Assembly (NCBI GenBank): GCA_016872875.1
Contig: VGYW01000317.1
Location: 1 to 9,890 of the forward strand
Direction: 5' to 3'
Origin: Planctomycetota bacterium
GTDB taxonomy: Bacteria; Planctomycetota; PUPC01; DSUN01
DNA length: 9,890 nt
Position 1 is the stretch's first letter. Each line of letters opens with the position of its first letter. The position numbers were made by a program, and so were the translations under genes. Positions 1 through 5,658 of this stretch are shown piece by piece. The notes below the pieces were generated by a model. That model was given only the letters and a program-made list of their open reading frames with translations. It was not told the DNA's origin and ran no database searches.

Positions 1-213
1 CCTCTCACCCTCGACGACAAGCAACGGACGCTCACCTTGCACGTCTTCCTCGACAAGTCCGCCATGGAGATATTCATCAACGGCGGCCGCGAATGCGTCA
101 CCCGCGTCATCTACCCCGGCCAAGACGACCTCGGCGTGGAGGCATTCGCCGAAGGCGGGTCCGCCACCATCAGGGCGCTCGACGTTTGGCTCCTCGGCTC
201 CATCTGGCCATGA
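1..213 (+). CDS. GH32 beta-fructosidase, C-terminal end (partial)
   Basis: The frame is open from the first base and stops at TGA 211-213, so only the last 70 residues of the protein are present. They match the C-terminal beta-sandwich of glycoside hydrolase family 32 (invertase, levanase, fructanase). Visible family signatures are LHVFLDKSAMEIFINGG, then the E-C-V-T-R-V-I-Y-P strand, then GVEAFAEGG, and a closing L-x-x-W-L-L-G-S-I-W-P. Enzymes of this family hydrolyse fructosyl linkages in sucrose, levan or inulin. The catalytic five-bladed propeller lies upstream of the window, so substrate and secretion cannot be judged. The gene ends 30 bp before the next start, on the same strand, which suggests one operon with the M24 peptidase remnant. 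The family call is firm; the exact specificity is unknown. Confidence 0.9.
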   Translation, partial: PLTLDDKQRTLTLHVFLDKSAMEIFINGGRECVTRVIYPGQDDLGVEAFAEGGSATIRALDVWLLGSIWP

Positions 214-231
214 GCTGACGGTGGGTGGATT

Positions 232-237
232 AAGGAG
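232..237 (+). promoter_or_regulatory. Ribosome binding site AAGGAG of the M24 remnant
   Basis: AAGGAG lies six bases before ATG 244, a near-ideal Shine-Dalgarno arrangement. It fixes the start of the downstream M24 gene and shows that the initiation signals of this broken gene are still intact, which argues for recent inactivation or an assembly error. Confidence 0.75.
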
Positions 238-243
238 CAGCCG

Positions 244-541
244 ATGCTTGACCCGACGACTCTGCCGCGCATTCCTGCCGAGGAGTATCCCCAGCGCTGG
301 CGCACGGTGCAGGCACTGCTGGAGGAGCAGGGCCTGGACCTGCTGATCGCCTACGCCGACGACCGGGCGACGTATGGCGCCGCGCACGCCCGCTGGCTGG
401 CGGACTTCCCCGTGCACTTCGAACCAGCGTGCATCCTCCTGCGCCCGGAAGGCGACCCGATTGCGGGTCGAGGATGGCTACCGGATCACCGCCCGCGGCG
501 CCGAGCCGCTCCACCAGACCCCGCGCCGGATCCAGCGATAG
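244..541 (+). pseudogene. M24 (creatinase/Xaa-Pro peptidase-type) gene with large internal deletion
   Basis: The N-terminal part, residues 18-73 from ATG 244, reads like a creatinase N-terminal domain: R-W-x-x-V-Q-A-L-L-E-E-Q-G-L-D-L-L-I-A-Y-A, then ATYGAAHARWLADFPVHFEP, then a PEGDPI stretch. Immediately after about base 463 this frame becomes arginine- and proline-rich nonsense running to a stop at 658-660. From about base 464 a second frame reads RVEDGYRITARGAEPLHQTP and ends at TAG 539-541, which looks like the authentic last 25 residues of the same family. Family members are roughly 370-400 residues, so about 280 residues are missing, including all metal ligands of the pita-bread catalytic domain. 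The product cannot be an active peptidase. The gene sits 30 bp behind the GH32 gene and converges with the metallopeptidase gene that ends at 554. The family call is confident; whether the deletion is biological is not. Confidence 0.75.
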
Positions 542-553
542 GCCGGCTCGATG

Positions 554-3271
554 CTACTTCGTCCGGCCTTCCTCAAGCGACACGGTCACTCCCTTCAGCG
601 GCTCGCCTGCGGCGTCCTCCACGTGGGCGGCAAAGGACCAGTCGCCCATGCCCTGGGTGAGCTTGGCGAGAAGCAGGTTGCGGCCCTGCTTGAGGCGCAC
701 GGCCACGCGGTCGGCCTTCGGGCTGTAGCCCCGGGGAACCAGGTTCGTGTGGACGCGCTCGCCATTGAACCAGAGGACCACGCCGTCGTCTGAGCCGATG
801 GCGATGACGGCGTCCGTCTCTTTCGGGGCGTTGAGCCAGGTGAGGGCGTAGGCCGCGGCATTCTCGGTCGGGCCGTAGAGCTGGACGAAGTTGACCAGGT
901 GCTCCGCGCCCACATCGAGCGAGGGGTCCCGCTCGACCTTGCGCCAGGCGATGGGTTTCCCGCCCTTCCCGGGGTACGTCTTCGCCGAGTCGAACGGCTC
1001 CTTCTCGGGGGGATTGGCGATGTCCTTGGCGTCGCCTCCGGGGTTGTCGAACGGCCCGATGACCCACCAGCCGGGGATTGATGGCCGGCCCGCCGCCTCG
1101 GCGCCCAGCACCAGTTCCTCCCCGCGCCAGGTGAGATTGGCCTGCGCCCTGATGCGGAACGGCGCGGCCGGATCGGTCAGGCGGTAGACCCGCTTGAAGA
1201 CCAACGTCTGCGAGGCGCCGAGGGCAACGCTCTCCGGCTCGGGGACAGCCGAGAGGATGGATGGTGGCTCGGCGACCAAGCGAAGGCGTCCCTCGGCGCT
1301 GCCGGCGAGTGGCCCCCGAAGCGTGGCCGTCATCTGCGCGTGGCCGGGCGCAGAGTCGGAGGCGAGGTCGAGGCTGAACGACACCCCCAGCAAAGCGGCG
1401 AGAGCGTGGAACTTGGCCTCCTGCTCCGCCTTGCACTCGCGGACCGCGCGGACGAGGGCGATGGCCTGGCCGTCGAAGTCGGCCAGGGCCTGCTTCTGGG
1501 CCACGGGGGCTCCGCTGGCGGCGGCGAGCATCTTGTCCCGCAGTTGCGTGAGCGGGCTGGGGGCGTGCTCGCCGAGGCGCCAGGCGGCCTTGGTGAGCGC
1601 GGCGAGGGCGTGGTCACCCGGGTTCCGCCAGCGGTTGGGCGGGGCGGGCACCGAGAGGTCCGGCTCGGGACGGCGGCGGTCGTCAAAGAACGGCGTCACC
1701 TCGTGCCAGCCGTCGCGAGCGAGGATGGTGAGGGGCTTCGAGAGCAGCCGCTCCCGCTGCGCCTCATTGACGGGGAGCGTGGCGGCGAACTCGGAGGGCT
1801 TCTTCGGGTCGGCGCCGGCGCGAAGCGTGACCTCCAGTGCCGCCTTCGCGATCTTCGCTGTGAGGCCGAAGCGATGGCCGCCCGCCTTCGCCGCCTCGCG
1901 GAAGGCCTCGGGGAAAGCCACGGTCTTCTTCTCGATGCCCAGATCGCCGCCATCGAAGAGCAGCTCCTTGCCCTGGACGACGAGGAGCTTGAGGCAGTTG
2001 CACTTGTTCTTCTCGTCGGGCGCCAGGCCGAGGCCAATGCCCGCGACGCCGCGGCCCGGGCAGCGGGCGAAGCTGATGAGCGCGCCCACCGCCGGCTCCG
2101 CCACGCCCCGCTCGACCGGGCCGACGAGGGGCGACATTTCCTCGGCAGGGTAGTCCATGCGTAGCGGGTCATACGTCGGCTTCTGATTGGGGACGAGGTA
2201 GACGTCGGTCTGCGACAGGCGCCCGCCCTCGGCAAAGCCGTAGGACCAGAGCGTGTCCGCCTCCTGCTCCCAACCCCATTCCACGTAGTGGAAGGTGTTG
2301 GGGTGGGCGCGGAGCCAGTCGCGGAAGTCGTCGTTGATCTGCCGCCAGGGGCCGAGGAGTTCCTGAAGCAGGCGGCTGGAGGTTTCGTTGACCGCCTTGC
2401 CCTGGGGCGCGAGGCGGAACATCTCGTCGCGCCAGATGCGGAAGCGCTGGAGGCGGCCGGGGTCGTCGCTGAGGAAGTGGACCATCAGGAAGCTCACCCC
2501 CCGGTCCGCCCCGCCCTTCTCATTCACCTGCCCAAAGGTCATCGGCGTCTTCCGCAGGGCTGCATGCCCGATGTCGAAGAAATCGGCGGTCGCCGGCTTG
2601 TCGAGCACGTTCACGGTGAGCTGCTGCCGCTTCGGGTCGTAGACGTGGCTGCCGAAGGAATCGGCGATGCCCTCGAAGTACCACGCAGGCGTAGAGTAGG
2701 TGGTCCCCTTGAGGCACATCTGGAACAGGTGGACGCACTCGTGGAGCAGGATGTAGCGCTGGTGGTAGGCGAGGGTGCCGCTGGGGTAGACGTAGGCGCA
2801 ACTGTAGCCCAGGATGGTCACGCCGCCCCCACCGCCGCGCCAGTCCACGCCGTCGGATTTCATGGCCTCCTGCCACTTCGCCGCGCTGCTGGCGTAGACG
2901 ACGGCCATGCGGGTGTCGTGGATGCCCGGCGGCTCGGCCCCGAAGAGCTCCACGTAGTGCGGGTAGGCCAGCTCCAGGAGCCGCAGGTAGAACTCGGCCG
3001 TCTCCGGCTTGTAGTCCGTCTTCAGCGCATAGTGCTGGCTTACGTACCAGGAGAAGCCGGGGGTATTGCGCAGCCGAGGGCTCGAGTACGTTCGCGGCAC
3101 CATGTCCCCCACGCAGGCGGTTTTCACCTCCTTGAGGGTCGAGGTTCTCCCGGAAACGACCACCTGCGCCGGAAGCTGCGAGGGCGGCGGAACCCCGTCG
3201 CCGGCGACCATGACCGGGCGCAGAGCGAACACAAGCGTGGCGGCCAGAGAGACGCGCGCAAGACGTAACAT
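554..3271 (-). CDS. Secreted gluzincin-type (HExxH) metallopeptidase-like protein with C-terminal sandwich domain
   Basis: The frame is intact and encodes about 905 residues from ATG 3271. That start places a signal peptide (MLRLARVSLAATLVFAL, cleavage near V-M-V-A-G) at the N-terminus. The frame extends to a GTG at 3313, but the extra 14 residues would precede the signal peptide. Residues 177-181 are HECVH, followed 19 residues after the second His by Glu200 in WYFEGIADSFGSH. This is the zinc-binding HExxH...E arrangement of gluzincins. The middle part (about 330-730) has no recognised motif. Residues 735-895 begin WWVIGPFDNP and contain IGSDDGVVLWFNGERVH and LKQGRNLLLAKLTQG. That is a jelly-roll ligand-binding domain type often found on planctomycete secreted enzymes. 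A secreted or periplasmic peptidase is the likely role; the substrate is unknown. An inactive or non-proteolytic member is possible. It converges with the M24 remnant, 12 bp away. Confidence 0.8.
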   Translation of the reverse strand: MLRLARVSLAATLVFALRPVMVAGDGVPPPSQLPAQVVVSGRTSTLKEVKTACVGDMVPRTYSSPRLRNTPGFSWYVSQHYALKTDYKPETAEFYLRLLELAYPHYVELFGAEPPGIHDTRMAVVYASSAAKWQEAMKSDGVDWRGGGGGVTILGYSCAYVYPSGTLAYHQRYILLHECVHLFQMCLKGTTYSTPAWYFEGIADSFGSHVYDPKRQQLTVNVLDKPATADFFDIGHAALRKTPMTFGQVNEKGGADRGVSFLMVHFLSDDPGRLQRFRIWRDEMFRLAPQGKAVNETSSRLLQELLGPWRQINDDFRDWLRAHPNTFHYVEWGWEQEADTLWSYGFAEGGRLSQTDVYLVPNQKPTYDPLRMDYPAEEMSPLVGPVERGVAEPAVGALISFARCPGRGVAGIGLGLAPDEKNKCNCLKLLVVQGKELLFDGGDLGIEKKTVAFPEAFREAAKAGGHRFGLTAKIAKAALEVTLRAGADPKKPSEFAATLPVNEAQRERLLSKPLTILARDGWHEVTPFFDDRRRPEPDLSVPAPPNRWRNPGDHALAALTKAAWRLGEHAPSPLTQLRDKMLAAASGAPVAQKQALADFDGQAIALVRAVRECKAEQEAKFHALAALLGVSFSLDLASDSAPGHAQMTATLRGPLAGSAEGRLRLVAEPPSILSAVPEPESVALGASQTLVFKRVYRLTDPAAPFRIRAQANLTWRGEELVLGAEAAGRPSIPGWWVIGPFDNPGGDAKDIANPPEKEPFDSAKTYPGKGGKPIAWRKVERDPSLDVGAEHLVNFVQLYGPTENAAAYALTWLNAPKETDAVIAIGSDDGVVLWFNGERVHTNLVPRGYSPKADRVAVRLKQGRNLLLAKLTQGMGDWSFAAHVEDAAGEPLKGVTVSLEEGRTK

Positions 3272-3343
3272 CACCGGGCCATGTCCTCTCGTTGAGGCGC
3301 CTGGGCGAAACACTCAGAGGATCGCACGACAGAACAGGACGGG

Positions 3344-3349
3344 ATTATA
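3344..3349 (-). promoter_or_regulatory. -10 box (TATAAT) for the metallopeptidase gene
   Basis: The minus strand reads GCTATAATC here, a perfect sigma-70-type -10 hexamer, about 70 bases before ATG 3271. No good -35 box is visible 16-18 bases upstream (the sequence is GC-rich, TGGCGCG-like). The call therefore rests on the -10 and its position. A transcript starting near 3337 would have a 5' leader of about 65 bases. Confidence 0.45.
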
Positions 3350-3520
3350 GCAGAGGCGAATAGACCCGCGCCACACGTGTCCGAGGCAGGTATCGTGGGG
3401 TTGACACGGCTCAGCGATGGGGACTGGCAACCACGAGGGGGCGCTTGAAGCTGCTGCCCGCCTCCGCTTGGCTCCGACCTCACTGCCTCACTCATTCCCC
3501 GTGGGACGCAACTCGTAGCC

Positions 3521-3628
3521 GTATACCCGGGCGTCCTCCTGGTGGAGGCGAAGCATGGCGGCCGGCGCCCGAGCACCACCCACAGCGCTGGACTGCTCCA
3601 CCGGACCCCGCACAGGATCCAACGGTAA
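3521..3628 (+). pseudogene. Decayed C-terminal tail of a second M24-type gene
   Basis: One frame ends LLHRTPHRIQR followed by TAA (3626-3628). The M24 remnant upstream ends PLHQTPRRIQR followed by TAG (539-541). Over the last 39 bases (3590-3628 against 503-541) 30 bases are identical by my count. The last 12 residues share 8 identities, and the stop codons are in the same register. Further upstream V-E...G...R...T residues also loosely correspond. No start, ribosome site or catalytic part is present. It is probably the stump of a duplicated or related peptidase gene. Because the match is short, chance similarity in GC-rich DNA is not excluded. Confidence 0.35.
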
Positions 3629-3662
3629 CCAGGCAGGCAAGGAGTCTGTCACGGGGAACACG

Positions 3663-3690
3663 TTGAAAGATCATGCCAAGCGGCTATAAT
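3663..3690 (+). promoter_or_regulatory. Sigma-70-type promoter giving a probably leaderless mRNA
   Basis: TTGAAA at 3663-3668 and TATAAT at 3685-3690 are separated by 16 bases, a near-consensus housekeeping promoter. The -10 box ends only eight bases before ATG 3699. Transcription would start at about 3697-3699, on or next to the A of the start codon. There is no Shine-Dalgarno sequence before this ATG, which fits leaderless initiation. Confidence 0.65.
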
Positions 3691-3698
3691 CACCCTCA

Positions 3699-4640
3699 AT
3701 GAAGACCACGCGATCGACAGTTCTTACTCTCGGACTCTGTGCAGCGGCCTGGGCGGGGGAGCCATTGGCGGGCGTGAAGCTCTGGGTCGAGGCAGAAGCC
3801 TACGCGGAGCAGAGCGGCTCCACGGCGCCGAAGTACGCCATGAAGGGCGCTTCGGGCGGTCTCATCGTGGACAACGATTGGGGCGGCCGGGCGACCGACT
3901 TCCTGCGCTACCGCATCGAGCTTCCCGCCGACATCCCCAGGCTGCACCTCGCGCTCCGCTATGCCCGCGCGATGGCGGGCGAGGCCGTCGTGCGCCTCGT
4001 GCTCGATGGCGACGCTGCCCGTGCCGTTGCGTTGAGCTTGCCTTCCACGGGCGGATGGGGCTTCCAGGAGAGCGAGTGGGAGCTGGCCGAGGCCGTCCTG
4101 CCCGCCGCCAAGCGAGGCCCGCACACGCTCGAGATCCGCTCGACCCGCGACCGCAACAACGTGAACACCGACGGGTTCTTCCTCTCCGACCGCCCCATCC
4201 CCCGGCGGAAGCCGGCGACGGCGGAGACGGATGCCGCTGCCCTCCGTGCGCGTGTCGAATCTCTACGTGATGGACGGCGACGGAGGCAACATCCGCCGCG
4301 TGACGGTGAACCACGTTCACGACAACTTCCCCAGCGTGCTCAACGACGGCCGCGTGGCCTTCACCCGCTGGGAGTACAACGACCGCTGGGTCATCCACCG
4401 ATCCGCGACGAGTTCTACTGGCGCGGCCTCTCCGCCCAATACCAATACCCCTGGCCCCTCTCGGAGCACTTCTTCCTCGTCTCCTGCCAGCCGAAGGGCA
4501 AGCGGCACTTCGGCATCTACCTGATTGACACCTTCGGCAACCGCACGCTGGCCTACGAGGACCCGAGCATCTCGTGCAGTTCGCCCATGCTGCTGGCGCC
4601 GAGGCCGCGGCCCCCCGTGATCCCGTCGCAGGTGGACTAG
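3699..4640 (+). CDS. Secreted CBM + HZS-alpha-like protein, N-terminal part (broken gene)
   Basis: This is the first part of a broken gene; the open frame encodes 313 residues and ends at TAG 4638-4640. Residues 1-19 are a signal peptide (MKTTRSTVLTLGLCAAAWA). Residues 27-165 resemble a CBM6/CBM35-like carbohydrate-binding sandwich: LWVEAEAYAEQSG, then FLRYRIELP, ending in NNVNTDGFFLSDRP. After residue about 188 the frame turns arginine-rich, because true coding shifts to another frame at 4249-4395. That frame reads VSNLYVMDGDGGNIRRVTV and FPSVLNDGRVAFTRWEYNDR, a propeller segment typical of the HZS-alpha (hydrazine synthase alpha middle domain) family. Near 4398 coding returns to the first frame with IRDEFYWRGLSAQYQYPWPL. 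At both junctions I estimate that family sequence is missing, probably more than 100 residues in total. The product as it stands is unlikely to fold as a whole. The same frame resumes after the TAG in the next entry. Confidence 0.7.
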   Translation: MKTTRSTVLTLGLCAAAWAGEPLAGVKLWVEAEAYAEQSGSTAPKYAMKGASGGLIVDNDWGGRATDFLRYRIELPADIPRLHLALRYARAMAGEAVVRLVLDGDAARAVALSLPSTGGWGFQESEWELAEAVLPAAKRGPHTLEIRSTRDRNNVNTDGFFLSDRPIPRRKPATAETDAAALRARVESLRDGRRRRQHPPRDGEPRSRQLPQRAQRRPRGLHPLGVQRPLGHPPIRDEFYWRGLSAQYQYPWPLSEHFFLVSCQPKGKRHFGIYLIDTFGNRTLAYEDPSISCSSPMLLAPRPRPPVIPSQVD

Positions 4641-4664
4641 CGCCAGGCCGACGCCACCGTCCAC

Positions 4665-5537
4665 ATGGTCAACGTCCACGAGGGCGCGGGGCTTCGGGGC
4701 GTCGAGAAGGGCGAGGTGAAGGCCCTCCGAATCGTCGAGATGATCAACCGCCCGATGGGCACCCAGCACTGGGCGGGGATGGACGGCACGCCGCCGATGG
4801 GCCTGTGCAGCAGTTGGGATGCCAAGCGGGTGGTCGGCACGGTGCCCGTCAGCGCCGATGGGTCGGCCACGTTCACGGTTCCTGCGGGCACGGCGGTCTA
4901 CTTCCAGCCGCTGGACGCGAACGGCAGGGCGCTTCAGTGGATGCGCAGTTGGGCCACCGCCCAGCCAGGCGAGGTGCGGGCGTGCGTGGGCTGCCATGAG
5001 TCGAAGCTCGCCCCGCCGGCGTTACGCCCGGCCGCTGCGCAGAGCGAACCAGCCCGTCCGAAGCCGCTGTGGCAGGCGCTCGGCGAGACATGCTTCAGGT
5101 GCCACAGCCAGCCCTCGGCCCCGCCGGGCGTGCCCGAGGGCGGATTCGTGCGCTTCGGCAAGCACAAGGGGCGGCGCTTCGACTGGGCCGCCCCCGGCTC
5201 CTACGACACCAGCAACGCCGTCCTTATCAACCTCACCCATCCCGAGCAGAGCCGCCTGCTGCGCGCCCCGCTGGCGAAGGAGGCCGGCGGACTTGGCCTT
5301 CACGGCGAACCGCCCTTCAAGTCCGCCCGCGACCCTGCGTACCAGGCGGCGCTCGCGGTCATCCGCTCCTGGGCGGAGGAGTTGCGGCGCGCCCCCCGCG
5401 AGGACATGCCGGGCGCAACCCCTTGCCCCGAGTACGCCGTCTGGTGGCAGAAGCGGCAGGAGTCGCTGGCCATCGAGGCGCGGAGCCGCGAGAACCTCGC
5501 CCGGCAGCACAACCGCCATGGGGCCGGCTCGGAGTAA
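4665..5537 (+). CDS. HZS-alpha-like protein, C-terminal part with two haem c motifs (broken gene)
   Basis: This is the continuation, in the same frame, of the gene starting at 3699; coding similarity begins right after TAG 4638-4640. ATG 4665 has no ribosome binding site, so independent translation is doubtful. The segment reads EKGEVKALRIVEM, then GTVPVSADGSATFTVPAGTA, then YFQPLD and MRSWATAQPGE, leading to CVGCH (4983-4997) and CFRCH (5091-5105). These are two CxxCH motifs that would bind haem c covalently in the periplasm. The end (VLINLTHPEQSRLLRAPLAK, then EAGGLGLHGE, DPAYQAALAVIRSW and a DMPGATP stretch) is the conserved tail of the planctomycete HZS-alpha-type family, and termination at TAA 5535-5537 looks authentic. 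The biochemical role of these non-anammox relatives is unknown, so the name is a family label and does not imply hydrazine synthesis. It converges with the PutA gene, with 121 bp between the stops. Confidence 0.75.
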   Translation: MVNVHEGAGLRGVEKGEVKALRIVEMINRPMGTQHWAGMDGTPPMGLCSSWDAKRVVGTVPVSADGSATFTVPAGTAVYFQPLDANGRALQWMRSWATAQPGEVRACVGCHESKLAPPALRPAAAQSEPARPKPLWQALGETCFRCHSQPSAPPGVPEGGFVRFGKHKGRRFDWAAPGSYDTSNAVLINLTHPEQSRLLRAPLAKEAGGLGLHGEPPFKSARDPAYQAALAVIRSWAEELRRAPREDMPGATPCPEYAVWWQKRQESLAIEARSRENLARQHNRHGAGSE

Positions 5538-5590
5538 GGCTCGCGCGACAACCAGCCTGGAGCGGGCAACTTGCTGGGAGACCGAACGAT

Positions 5591-5650
5591 GAGAGGGCCG
5601 CTCCGGATGGCGATCCTCTCCGCCCGCGCGGCGGCGCCTCGGTCGCGCGG
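5591..5650. terminator. Possible hairpins between convergent genes
   Basis: Two inverted repeats lie between the convergent stops: GAGAGG 5591-5596 with CCTCTC 5615-5620, and CCGCGCG 5624-5630 with CGCGCGG 5644-5650. Position suits a bidirectional terminator. The stems are short, the loops long (18 and 13 bases) and no T-tract follows, so this is weak. Confidence 0.25.
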
Positions 5651-5658
5651 CAAGCCGC

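Larger units (their letters stand above)
3272..3698. other. Divergent intergenic region with two promoters and an M24 tail remnant
   Basis: This 427-bp gap separates the minus-strand metallopeptidase from the plus-strand HZS-alpha-like gene. It holds a minus-strand TATAAT (3344-3349), a plus-strand promoter (3663-3690) and a decayed coding remnant ending at 3628. A short purine-rich stretch at 3285-3291 (AGAGGA-like on the minus strand) is the likely ribosome binding site of the metallopeptidase, although its spacing to ATG 3271 is long at about 12 bases. I see no tRNA or conserved RNA. Confidence 0.6.

Noticed and set aside
1194..3268. Plus-strand open frames of about 270-330 codons opposite the metallopeptidase
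   Set aside because: They are antisense shadows: the minus strand carries a signal peptide, an HExxH site and an ordered C-terminal domain, and the plus-strand products are low-complexity.
3401..3430. Perfect TTGACA at 3401-3406 as a plus-strand promoter
   Set aside because: No acceptable -10 box lies 16-18 bases downstream, and a much better promoter for the next gene is at 3663-3690.
4638..4640. TAG read as pyrrolysine or programmed readthrough
   Set aside because: There is no evidence of a pyrrolysine system in the window, and the surrounding gene is also damaged by deletions, so a nonsense mutation or base error is simpler.
3699..5537. Anammox hydrazine synthesis
   Set aside because: The similarity is to the broad HZS-alpha-like family found in many non-anammox bacteria; no hydrazine synthase beta/gamma genes or hydrazine dehydrogenase are nearby.
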